Shown in pieces: positions 35,772 through 44,116 of a stretch of DNA of 64,000 bases. Source of the stretch: DATACQ01 sp036555515 (lineage in GTDB: Bacteria > Desulfobacterota > Binatia > UBA9968); assembly GCA_036555515.1 (NCBI GenBank), contig DATBLC010000407.1, positions 38,746 through 102,745 on the forward strand, written 5' to 3'. Each line of letters starts with the position of its first letter. The first letter of the stretch is position 1. The notes below the pieces were generated by a model. It searched no databases. It was not told the DNA's origin and saw only the letters and a list, made by a program, of their open reading frames with translations. Both the position numbers and the translations under genes were made by a program.

Positions 35772-37666
35772 CCCTCCCTTGTTCTCTTTCTGCCGAAACG
35801 CATCATCTGAAGCGCCGCCTGTGTAATGCCTTCGCGGTCAAAACCACAGAGCTTTCTAAGTTCATCTTGCGTGCCGTGGGGAATGAATCGGTCCGGCACC
35901 CCCAGACAGCGCACGCGCACGCTGGTGATGCCTTCCTCGGCGAGAAACTCCAGCACCGCGCTGCCGAATCCGCCCGATATGGCATGGTCTTCCACCGTGA
36001 TGACACAGGAAACCGTGTGGAATACTCCTCGCAGCAGTTCCCTGTCGAGAGGTTTTACGAATCGAGCATTGATTACTGCGGCATCGATGCCCAAGGGCGC
36101 CAGATCTTCGGCCGCTGCCAACGCCGGCAGGACGGTTTGGCCGATGGCGACTATCGCCACGTTTTTCCCGGGCCGCAGCAATTCTCCTTTGCCGATCTCC
36201 AGCGCGCGCGCTTGCCCGTCCATAATCACACCCCAACCTTCACCGCGCGGATAACGCAGCGAGATCGGCCCATTGTGTTCGATGGCGGTTTGCAACATGT
36301 GCTGCAACTCGTTTTCGTCTTTGGGTGCCATGATCACGAGATTGGGAATCGAACGCATATAGGCAAAATCGAACACCCCGTGATGGGTCGGACCATCGGC
36401 CCCAACTAGGCCGCCGCGGTCAAGCGCCAAGACGACGTGCAGATTTTGCACGCAGACATCATGGAGAATTTCGTCGTAGCCGCGCTGCAAGAAAGTCGAA
36501 TAAATCGCCACCACCGGAATCAACCCTTCCGTCGCCATGCCCGCCGCGAAGGTCACGGCGTGCTGTTCGGCGATGCCGACGTCGTATGAGCGCTCGGGAA
36601 AGTCCTTGGCAAACTTATCGATGCCCGTGCCGCTGCCCATGGCGGCGGTGATGGCAACAACCTTGGGATTCTCTTTCGCCGATCGCAAAAGCGCCTGGGC
36701 GAAGATTTCCGTGTAACTCGGCACCGGGCTTTTGCCCTTCTTGGGTTTTCCCGTGAGCACGTGGAACGGGGCGACGCTGTGGTACTTGACGGGATCCGCC
36801 TCGGCGGGCGCATAACCTTTGCCTTTTTTTGTTAGCACATGGACCAATGTCGGGCCTTCGATCTTCTTGACATTTTCCAGGGTCTGAATCATTTCCGCAA
36901 CATTGTGGCCGTCGATCGGACCAACGTATTGAAAACCCAAACTCTCAAACAAAAATCCCGGCGTGACCAGACCGAGAAATGCATCCCTGAGCTTGCGCGC
37001 CGCGTGCTTGAGATTCTCGCCCTTGGGAAGGCTTTTGAGCCAGGTAGAAATATTTTTTTGCAGGCGCACGGCGAGATTGGTGGTGAACTGTTTACTCAAA
37101 AAAGACGACACGGCACCCACCCGCGGGTCGATGAAATGTTCGTTGTCGTTTAATACGACGATCAAGTCACGGTCCAGATGGCCGGCCTGATTCAGTCCCT
37201 CGAATGTAAGCCCGGCGCTCAGCCCCCCGTCACTGATCACCGCGACAACTCGCCGTAGCGAGCCCTGTAATCTGTTAGCTTCGACCATGCCGAGCGCCGC
37301 GGATATCGAAGTTCCCGCGTGGCCCGCGCCGAAAACGTCGTATTCGCTTTCCTCGCGGCTCAAAAAACCGCTCAGTCCGCCCAACTGCCGGATTGTCGCG
37401 AGCCGCTCGCGCCGCCCGCAAATGAGCTTATGGGCATAGGCTTGATGCCCGGTATCCCAAACGATGCGGTCCTGCGGCGTATCGAACACGTAATGCAGCG
37501 CCAGCGTCAACTCAACGGCGCCGAGAGTCGAGGCAAAATGGCCACCAACCTCCGACACTACGGAGATCACCTCTTCGCGGATTTCTGCCGCCAGTTGTGG
37601 CAGCTCTTCCAGCGTCAGCTTGCGAATGTCCCTTGGGTAATCGATGCCATCGAGTAAGCGTGCCAT
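35750..37666 (-). CDS. dxs: 1-deoxy-D-xylulose-5-phosphate synthase
   Basis: A 638-residue ThDP transketolase-like enzyme that condenses pyruvate and glyceraldehyde-3-phosphate, the first step of the MEP isoprenoid pathway. The N-terminal domain has WDTGHQAYAHKLICGR and the ThDP segment SDGGLSAG...VLNDN, where the usual first glycine of GDG is serine. The pyrimidine domain has YDVGIAEQHAVTFAAGMA. ATG at 37666 follows the ispA stop by one base; a GTG three codons earlier is possible. Position in the carotenoid run means precursor supply can be co-induced with pigment genes. Confidence 0.96.
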   Translation of the reverse strand: MARLLDGIDYPRDIRKLTLEELPQLAAEIREEVISVVSEVGGHFASTLGAVELTLALHYVFDTPQDRIVWDTGHQAYAHKLICGRRERLATIRQLGGLSGFLSREESEYDVFGAGHAGTSISAALGMVEANRLQGSLRRVVAVISDGGLSAGLTFEGLNQAGHLDRDLIVVLNDNEHFIDPRVGAVSSFLSKQFTTNLAVRLQKNISTWLKSLPKGENLKHAARKLRDAFLGLVTPGFLFESLGFQYVGPIDGHNVAEMIQTLENVKKIEGPTLVHVLTKKGKGYAPAEADPVKYHSVAPFHVLTGKPKKGKSPVPSYTEIFAQALLRSAKENPKVVAITAAMGSGTGIDKFAKDFPERSYDVGIAEQHAVTFAAGMATEGLIPVVAIYSTFLQRGYDEILHDVCVQNLHVVLALDRGGLVGADGPTHHGVFDFAYMRSIPNLVIMAPKDENELQHMLQTAIEHNGPISLRYPRGEGWGVIMDGQARALEIGKGELLRPGKNVAIVAIGQTVLPALAAAEDLAPLGIDAAVINARFVKPLDRELLRGVFHTVSCVITVEDHAISGGFGSAVLEFLAEEGITSVRVRCLGVPDRFIPHGTQDELRKLCGFDREGITQAALQMMRFGRKRTREGWERGSA

Positions 37667-37667
37667 C

Positions 37668-38663
37668 TTAACCACGCATCTCCTTTATCTGTGAATCTGC
37701 CCGAGCGCCCAAGGCTCTCCCTGCCACATAATCGGCAATGGCGCGGAGCGGCTCCGCCCGGGCGCCGAATGGCGCCAGGGCTTCAATTGCCTGGCGCGTA
37801 AGCTCGCTCAGCCGTTCCCTAGCCTGCAGAACGCCTGCCACCGAGGAATAAGTCGCCTTCTTTGCTTCTTTGCGCCCCGACTCATCCCGCGCCGCCTCGT
37901 CCGATCCGTCTAAAATATCATCGGCGATCTGAAACGCGAGCCCGACAGCCGCGCCGTAGCGGGAAATCCTCTTGAGCTCGGACGGCTTGGCCCCGCCGGC
38001 GCGGGCGCCGATTTTTAGCGACGCAAGAATTAAGGCACCGGTTTTGCGCCCGTGCATCGACTCGACCATCGCGCGGTCGAACTTAAGGTCTTCGGCTTCG
38101 AGATCGGCGGCTTGGCCACCCACCAATCCATTTACGCCCGCGGCGCCCCCCAGCTCATGGACCAACTCCAACACCAGCTCCGGATCCAGAGATCGCGTCG
38201 CCGGTCCGGAGATTAAATGAAACGCCTCGGTGAGCAGCCCGTCCCCGGCCAAGAGAGCTATGCCTTCGCCGAACACCTTATGCGCCGTCGGAACACCGCG
38301 GCGCAAATCATCATCATCCAGCGCGGGCAAATCGTCATGGATCAAGGAATAGGCATGGATCATTTCGATGGCGCAAGCAAACGGTAGCAGCGTTTTATGC
38401 TTTGCGCCAAAAATTTCCCCCGCCGCAAGCGTAAGTATTGGCCTTATGCGTTTTCCGCCCGGAAACAGACCATAGCGCATGGCCCGCCCAAGCACCTGGG
38501 CACAGCCGGAGGGGATTGTGAGATAATACTCCAACGCCCGGTCGACTGCGGACCGCCGCGCGGAGAAATACTCATCGAGATCGAAGATCGCCACGGGTAA
38601 TTTTGAAGATGCGGTGCCACGCATAATGTAGCATTGTCCCGCATAAATCTTCAAATGTCGCAA
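37668..38663 (-). CDS. ispA: polyprenyl synthetase, farnesyl diphosphate synthase type
   Basis: A prenyltransferase of up to 331 residues. The first Asp-rich motif is DDLPALDDDDLRRG and the second is DDILDG, both intact, as in E. coli IspA, which makes C15 farnesyl diphosphate. The most upstream start overlaps nothing, but ATG at 38624 (14th codon) gives a more normal N-terminus. It is followed at once by dxs, a widespread pairing, while its usual upstream neighbour xseB is about 14 kb away. It provides the C15 substrate for the crtE-type synthase. Confidence 0.93.
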   Translation of the reverse strand: MRHLKIYAGQCYIMRGTASSKLPVAIFDLDEYFSARRSAVDRALEYYLTIPSGCAQVLGRAMRYGLFPGGKRIRPILTLAAGEIFGAKHKTLLPFACAIEMIHAYSLIHDDLPALDDDDLRRGVPTAHKVFGEGIALLAGDGLLTEAFHLISGPATRSLDPELVLELVHELGGAAGVNGLVGGQAADLEAEDLKFDRAMVESMHGRKTGALILASLKIGARAGGAKPSELKRISRYGAAVGLAFQIADDILDGSDEAARDESGRKEAKKATYSSVAGVLQARERLSELTRQAIEALAPFGARAEPLRAIADYVAGRALGARADSQIKEMRG

Positions 38664-38674
38664 CGCCGCGTGAA

Positions 38675-39505
38675 CTAGGCCGGCCGGCTGTCTCTCGGCA
38701 AACTTCCCGCGGAACTTCGACCGAGAAAATCATTGGCGCGCCATCCACCCAAAAGCGCCCATGCCGCCCATACAGTTCCGACGCCCGCCACCACCGCCAT
38801 CCAGTAGCCGTTCAAAATACAAAAACCCAGGGGCAGAGAAAAATTAACCAAATAAACCCAAAGAGCGAAGCGTAGAGTGCTTCGCGGTTCCGGCGCCACT
38901 TTGTTTAAGATTAAAAACAGCACCAAACCGGTCACGCCCCATCCGAAGAGATTGATCCACGGCATGCCATAGTAACTGCCCGTTTCGCCCCACACCCAAT
39001 AGCTCGTGACCTTGCTCATGGCAGGGTCGAGCAGCAAGTCCCAAGCGACGAGCAGAGACGTGCCAAGCAGAATTGCCGCGACACCCGAGGTGCGCTGCCG
39101 CGCGATTACCCAGCAGGCCCAGCTCACGGTGAACCAACTCAGGGGAATCAGAAGCGGAACGAGATCGAACCACTTGGGCCCCAGTAAATTTGTGTAAGAA
39201 TAAGGACCGAATGGAACGCCGTACCCGGTCCCCAGTAGTTCACTGGCCAAGCTGACCACATACACGGCGATGAACGCAAGCAGGGCGGGAAACTTATTGC
39301 GAAGTAAAGCGTCCGTTGCCACTGCGAACCCACCGAAAAGCATATTGCCCACGGCGAAACCATGAAATGCCCAAACAAAAAACCTCGCTTGTGGGTCGAC
39401 TTGGGCGAGAAGATCGGGACGAGAGGTAAAGACGCCGTAGCCGAGTAGACTAGCGATAACGATGCCGGCTTGAATACATAGAAAAACCCACGGTATAAGA
39501 CTCAT
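38675..39505 (-). CDS. cruF: carotenoid 1,2-hydratase, CruF family
   Basis: A 276-residue membrane protein with seven or so helices, of the DUF422/CruF family. The signature GYGVPFGPYSYTNLLGPKW is followed by VPLLIPLSWF and, later, WDLLLDPAMSK. CruF in cyanobacteria and Deinococcus adds water at C-1' of gamma-carotene or lycopene ends; archaeal members hydrate bisanhydrobacterioruberin. GGGAGGAGG before ATG at 39505 fixes the start. It lies between crtB and ispA in the pigment run. The product is expected to have a tertiary hydroxyl suited for later glycosylation. Confidence 0.88.
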   Translation of the reverse strand: MSLIPWVFLCIQAGIVIASLLGYGVFTSRPDLLAQVDPQARFFVWAFHGFAVGNMLFGGFAVATDALLRNKFPALLAFIAVYVVSLASELLGTGYGVPFGPYSYTNLLGPKWFDLVPLLIPLSWFTVSWACWVIARQRTSGVAAILLGTSLLVAWDLLLDPAMSKVTSYWVWGETGSYYGMPWINLFGWGVTGLVLFLILNKVAPEPRSTLRFALWVYLVNFSLPLGFCILNGYWMAVVAGVGTVWAAWALLGGWRANDFLGRSSAGSLPRDSRPA

Positions 39506-39556
39506 GAATGTCCTCCTCCCGGATTCACTTTCTGGGCGAAAGCATTTCACAGCACA

Positions 39557-40510
39557 TCATTGGACGTTGGAATATTTCCAAATTACCCTCAACGGCGTCG
39601 GCGCCCAAGGCTGGGCGATGCGCGCAGGCAACGAGCGGATTAGACTTAAAACAGCGCGCATCACAACCCAGAGCTTACGGACGCCGGTCACGTAGGACCG
39701 TTGATCCCACGCCCGCCCGCCGCGCTTCAGCAATAAATAGCCAATCTCCGAATAGACATGGCGCGCCGCCGCCACCGCGCAGGCCGAGCGAAATGAAAGA
39801 TGCCATAGGCCTGCGTCCCCCGAGCGGTAGTAACCCTCCGCCTCCCGTAACAAACGAGAAGTCAACATCGCCAGCTTCTCGCGATGCGCGGCGGCGGAAA
39901 TATCATCCGGTGCGATGCCCGCCTCCCGCAACCATTGAAGCGGCAAGTATATTCTGCCCATCGCGGCATCCTCCGTGATATCGCGGGCGATGTTCGTGAG
40001 CTGCATGCCGATGCCAAGATCGGCGGCATGTTTCAAAGCATGCTCATCCCGCAACCCCATTACATGCGACATCATCAAACCGACCGTGCCGGCAACGCGA
40101 TAGCAGTAAAGCAAGAGTTCCTTAAGAGTGGCGTATCGTGTGGAGCGAACGTCCATGGCCATACCCTCGATGAGCTCAAGGGCATAGTGGGAGGGGATGC
40201 CGTAACGGTGTGCGATATATTGCAAAGCCACGAATACGGGTTCGTGCTGCGCTTCGAGGGAAAAGGCCGAGGCGGTCCTGTCCCTCAGCGTTTTTAACCG
40301 CTGATCCAGCTCGGTCGTGTCGGTGGACTTGCCAGCTTCATCTATCTGATCATCGCAATAGCGGCACCAGCCATAAAGAAAAAAAGCCGCATCCCGGGTT
40401 TCCGGCGCGAATAATTTCGCCGCGAGCGAAAAGCTCTTTGAGCCTTTCGCGATCATCCAACGGCACTCGTTCAGGGCGGCTTTCACCGCCACGGGCATCG
40501 CGTCACGCAT
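39557..40510 (-). CDS. crtB: phytoene synthase
   Basis: A 317-residue squalene/phytoene synthase that joins two geranylgeranyl diphosphates into phytoene. Asp-rich motifs are YCDDQID and DIGIG/NIARDITED, with the helix GTVGLMMSHVMG between them. The ATG overlaps the crtI stop in the string ATGCGTGA, so translation is probably coupled. The alternatives, squalene synthase-like or HpnC/HpnD, lie in other contexts; here crtI adjacency decides. Confidence 0.93.
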   Translation of the reverse strand: MRDAMPVAVKAALNECRWMIAKGSKSFSLAAKLFAPETRDAAFFLYGWCRYCDDQIDEAGKSTDTTELDQRLKTLRDRTASAFSLEAQHEPVFVALQYIAHRYGIPSHYALELIEGMAMDVRSTRYATLKELLLYCYRVAGTVGLMMSHVMGLRDEHALKHAADLGIGMQLTNIARDITEDAAMGRIYLPLQWLREAGIAPDDISAAAHREKLAMLTSRLLREAEGYYRSGDAGLWHLSFRSACAVAAARHVYSEIGYLLLKRGGRAWDQRSYVTGVRKLWVVMRAVLSLIRSLPARIAQPWAPTPLRVIWKYSNVQ

Positions 40511-42035
40511 AGGAGACACCTCTTACCTCTCCGGCGTTTTCGGAAAAAAGACTCTTTAGATCGTTCCTGATCAGCCCCACCGTCGCTTTCGCGGAATTTA
40601 CAACTCCCGGTATCCCCGCGCCAGGATGCGTCCCCGCTCCGACAAAGTAAAGTCTTTGCAGCCGCCGATCTCGGTTATGCACTCGGAAATAGGCGCTTTG
40701 TGTGAGCCTGGGTTCCAGGGAAAAGGCCGAGCCCAGATGTGAGTTAAGTTCGGATTTGAAATCCTGAGGCGTGAATATGCGTCGTGAGACAATCGCCTCG
40801 CGCAGGCCAGGCATATAACGCTTTTCCAAATAGCCCAGTATCGTGTCTGCATAGCGCGGACCTTCTCGCTGCCAATCGATGGCAAGTTTTCCCAGGTGCG
40901 GTACGGGCGAGAGAACGTAAAATGCGTCACAACCAGGCGGGGCCAGCGAGGGATCGGTGCGCGTTGGCGCGTGGAGATAAAGGGAAAAATCTTCCGCCAA
41001 CCTGCCGCGCTCGAAGATATCGCTCAAGAGTTCGCGGTAGCGCGGACCGAAGATCACGTTATGATGAAGCAGATTTGGATATTTTCTGCGCGTGCCGAAG
41101 TAAATCAGAAACAACGACATGCTGTAGGAGGAGCGCCCGAGCTTTGCGCGCATCCCTCGCGCGCGCGGTTGGTGCCTGAGCAAAGCGTCGTAGGTATGAA
41201 CCACGTCGGCATTGCTTATTACCAGATCATATTTTTCTTTCCCCGCGCCATCGGTCGTTAGTCCCGTAACGGCGCTACCCTGGCAGGTGATTTCTCGAAC
41301 CTCGGCATTGAGGCGGATCTCGCCACCCAGTTCCCGAAATAGCTTCGCCAATGCCTGGACCAAAGCGCCGGTACCGCCCTTTGGGAAAAACACACCCCAT
41401 TTTCTCTCCAGGCAATGGATGAGAGTGTAAATCGACGTTGTGGTGAACGGGTTTCCGCCAACGAGCAACGAATGAAAGCTGAAGATTTGTCGCAGATGAG
41501 GATCACGAATAAATTTGGCGACCACGCCGTAGACGGAACGGTAGGCTTTGAGCCGAATCAATTGCGGCGCCACCGCAATCATACTAAGAATATTTTCAAA
41601 CGGAACATGGGCCAGCCTTTCGTAGCCTTCGTGAAAGACTTTTTCCGAGTAGCGCAAGAACCGTTTGTAGCTCTTAACGTCCTTGGGCGACTTGCGAGCG
41701 ATTTGTTGCTCCACGGCATGCAAATCATCCGAGTAGTCGAAGCGATAACCGTCTTCCCAAAAAAGACGGTAAAATGGGCTGACCGGCAAGAGCTCTATGT
41801 AATCATCCATGCGTTTTCCGGCTAATTGGAATAGTTCGCGCAGGCAATCCGGCGCGGTAATCACCGTCGGGCCAGCATCGAATGTGAAGCCCGCGTCTCG
41901 ATAAACGTAGGCCCGCCCGCCAGGCAAATCGCGCTTCTCATAAATTACGGTCCGGCAGCCCCCGGCTTGAAGGCGAATCGCCGCGGCAAGACCGCCGAAA
42001 CCGCTGCCGATGACGGCGACGGACACTCTATTCAT
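40503..42035 (-). CDS. crtI: phytoene desaturase, CrtI type
   Basis: A 510-residue FAD enzyme. The Rossmann motif VIGSGFGGLAAA is at residues 8-19, and the C-terminal FAD motif GAGTHPGAGIPGV with a following membrane-anchoring helix identifies the bacterial CrtI family, which carries out three or four desaturations of phytoene to neurosporene or lycopene. ATG at 42035 overlaps the upstream gene's stop in ATGAATAG. How many double bonds it makes cannot be told from sequence, and CrtN- or CrtD-like variants remain possible. Confidence 0.93.
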   Translation of the reverse strand: MNRVSVAVIGSGFGGLAAAIRLQAGGCRTVIYEKRDLPGGRAYVYRDAGFTFDAGPTVITAPDCLRELFQLAGKRMDDYIELLPVSPFYRLFWEDGYRFDYSDDLHAVEQQIARKSPKDVKSYKRFLRYSEKVFHEGYERLAHVPFENILSMIAVAPQLIRLKAYRSVYGVVAKFIRDPHLRQIFSFHSLLVGGNPFTTTSIYTLIHCLERKWGVFFPKGGTGALVQALAKLFRELGGEIRLNAEVREITCQGSAVTGLTTDGAGKEKYDLVISNADVVHTYDALLRHQPRARGMRAKLGRSSYSMSLFLIYFGTRRKYPNLLHHNVIFGPRYRELLSDIFERGRLAEDFSLYLHAPTRTDPSLAPPGCDAFYVLSPVPHLGKLAIDWQREGPRYADTILGYLEKRYMPGLREAIVSRRIFTPQDFKSELNSHLGSAFSLEPRLTQSAYFRVHNRDRRLQRLYFVGAGTHPGAGIPGVVNSAKATVGLIRNDLKSLFSENAGEVRGVSYA

Positions 42036-43122
42036 AAGCGACAGCGATCTCCTCTCCCATGGCCTGCAAATCCTCAAACGCGCGCTTCGACCATCGGACC
42101 CGCTGCGTTTCGAGCCCCTTTTTCAGTCCGGCAAAAGTCAATCCCAAGTGATGATATGCGCTCGCTCGACCCTTTTTGACCAGTTCATGCTTCGTAATCC
42201 ATTCCTCAAGCGCATCCGCGTCTGGCAACTTGCCTACGGCGTCGACAAACCGCGCATACTCCGCGGGCGAACTGTTTATTGCCGCCCAGGCCCACGCCCA
42301 GGAAGGGCGACACAGCGTGAAATCTTCGTACTGCTTTGACGGCTCGCGCGCTCCGGAGACATTTCCGATGTCGTCAAACATTTGCAGCGCCACCCCGAGA
42401 TCGCGGCCAAAATCGTTCAGCAGCGCAGTCATTGATTCGTCCGCGCCGGCGATCAACCCACCCATAACCATGGCAAATCCCATGAGTGCGCCGGTTTTAA
42501 GCGCAAGCGCAACCAAACACACTTCCGCAACTCGATCTTGGGCAAGCGTATCAACGCCAGTCCCCAGATCCAGTGCCTGTCCGAAATGGGCCCTGAGCAG
42601 AGTTTGGTTATAGTACTGATAAGCGCGGAGAGTCGTATCGCCGGCCAGTTCCAAATCTTTCACCAATTGAAACGGCCAAAAATAAAGCCAGTTGCCGGCG
42701 TTGAGAGCGATTGGGAGTCCATGGCGCACGTGCAGCGCCGGCATTCCGCGACGCATTCGACTACCGTCTTCGATATCATCCACAATCAAAGAGCCGGCAT
42801 GAATAAGTTCGAGCACTTCCGACCCGATTCTCAATCTTCTAGCGGAAACAGCGGTTTGCTGCGCGCCGTTGCTGAGCAATCGATAAGCCAACGCAACCAG
42901 CTTTCCGCGCACCCGCTTGCCCGGGCTCGAGGTCAGTTCACGGATTGGATTGAGTAAGGCTTTTTGCAAGATGTCCTCGACTTGGCCGGGGTCATCTAAA
43001 CCCAGCAAGTCTTGCAACCGCCTGTCCAGCTGAAGTACATCACTGCCGAGGCTAGCGGATTTAACTTTGATCTTATTCCGAATCGGCACGTTTACGGTGA
43101 CTTTTTTTGTTGGCGACAGCAC
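42028..43122 (-). CDS. crtE: polyprenyl diphosphate synthase, probable GGPP synthase
   Basis: A 364-residue trans-prenyltransferase. The first Asp-rich motif is intact (DDIEDGSRMRRG); the second reads FDDIGNVSG, with Asn where Asp is usual. Directly upstream of crtI and crtB it should make C20 geranylgeranyl diphosphate. I choose the GTG at 43122 because GGGAGGGG stands five bases before it; longer frames overlap the regulator gene. The N-terminus before the catalytic domain (about 50 residues) and the C-terminal extension are longer than in common GGPP synthases. The gap to the regulator gene is 19 bp. Confidence 0.85.
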   Translation of the reverse strand: MLSPTKKVTVNVPIRNKIKVKSASLGSDVLQLDRRLQDLLGLDDPGQVEDILQKALLNPIRELTSSPGKRVRGKLVALAYRLLSNGAQQTAVSARRLRIGSEVLELIHAGSLIVDDIEDGSRMRRGMPALHVRHGLPIALNAGNWLYFWPFQLVKDLELAGDTTLRAYQYYNQTLLRAHFGQALDLGTGVDTLAQDRVAEVCLVALALKTGALMGFAMVMGGLIAGADESMTALLNDFGRDLGVALQMFDDIGNVSGAREPSKQYEDFTLCRPSWAWAWAAINSSPAEYARFVDAVGKLPDADALEEWITKHELVKKGRASAYHHLGLTFAGLKKGLETQRVRWSKRAFEDLQAMGEEIAVAYE

Positions 43123-43141
43123 GATGCCCCTCCCGACGAAC

Positions 43142-44086
43142 TCAATTTCTCTCAAGAAGCACCCGGGTTCTTGAGTCCCCACCCGATTCATCACGGCGTA
43201 ATAATTGGTCCGGAGATACGTTCAGCGCGTTGGCGATGCGAACAACAACATTCATACTGACGTTCTGCTTGCCACCCTCCACGGAAACCAAATAGGCGCG
43301 CGTCAACTTAGTAGCGCTGGCCAGTTGTTCTTGCGTCCAACCCATCTCCAGGCGCAAGCCGCGAATTCGCTGGCCAAGATCCTTCAGGTATTCATTCAAG
43401 AACACCAAGGATCGACTTGGCTTGAAAAGTTTCCGCGCCAGCTTCAGTCCCTCGGCGACGCTCGCCGCGATTTCCAGTCCCTCAAACTGGCTCTTCCACG
43501 ACCCGCCGCTTTCCGCAACGTAACCGCCGACTATCAATTTAGGTCGGTCCGCAATCGTCATCAGGCCTTTGAGTAATACCGTGAGGCTTCGTAAATTAGT
43601 CCCGAGTGTCACCGATAAGCCCAACAGATCCGGCCGCCGCGCATTGACGATGTCGATGAGAGCGCGCGATGGCACGTCTGGTCCTAAAAAATCCACCGAC
43701 CAGCCTTCCAATTGAAAAAGGTCCGCCGCCATTCTTGCACCTAGAGAATGAAGCTCCCCTTCGACGCACGATACCATAACACGGTATCGCGCCGGCCGCG
43801 AAATGGCGTGCATGAGTTTCAGTTTTTCCATTTGCGCGAACGTGATCTGGGTAGCTAAATGCTCCTGAGCGACGTTGATTTTAGATTCGCACCACAAATC
43901 GCCGATCTTAACCATCGCAGGCGCCAACACCTTTAGATAAATCTCTAAAAGATTAACCCCGGCGGAAAAGAGCTTTGCGACCGCGCCAGACGCGGCGTCA
44001 AAATCGCCTGCCAAAAGGGCTTGCAAGTAGCTCTCTCTGACTTGGTCCGGATTAATGTTGCTTCTTTTTCGCGCCACGAGAATCAA
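43142..44086 (-). CDS. B12-binding photoreceptor-like regulator with C-terminal XRE HTH
   Basis: A 314-residue protein with three parts: a four-helix B12 cap domain (about 10-95), a Rossmann cobalamin-binding domain (about 100-222), and a C-terminal XRE-type helix-turn-helix (about 235-297; LRLEMGWTQEQLASATKLTR). The cap has Trp65-x9-Glu75-His76, the Wx9EH signature of CarH-type adenosylcobalamin photoreceptors. The Rossmann part has Glu111-x-His113-xx-Gly116, the lower-ligand motif. Known CarH/CarA/LitR proteins carry an N-terminal MerR domain; here the DNA-binding domain is of another family and at the other end. Cys66 stands where Thermus CarH has the light-state His132. TTG start; GTG three codons in is an alternative. 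It sits between the TIGR01777 epimerase and the crt genes. Confidence 0.85.
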   Translation of the reverse strand: MILVARKRSNINPDQVRESYLQALLAGDFDAASGAVAKLFSAGVNLLEIYLKVLAPAMVKIGDLWCESKINVAQEHLATQITFAQMEKLKLMHAISRPARYRVMVSCVEGELHSLGARMAADLFQLEGWSVDFLGPDVPSRALIDIVNARRPDLLGLSVTLGTNLRSLTVLLKGLMTIADRPKLIVGGYVAESGGSWKSQFEGLEIAASVAEGLKLARKLFKPSRSLVFLNEYLKDLGQRIRGLRLEMGWTQEQLASATKLTRAYLVSVEGGKQNVSMNVVVRIANALNVSPDQLLRRDESGGDSRTRVLLERN

Positions 44087-44116
44087 TCAACTGGTTTCCG
44101 TTTTCCGCTGGTCGAC

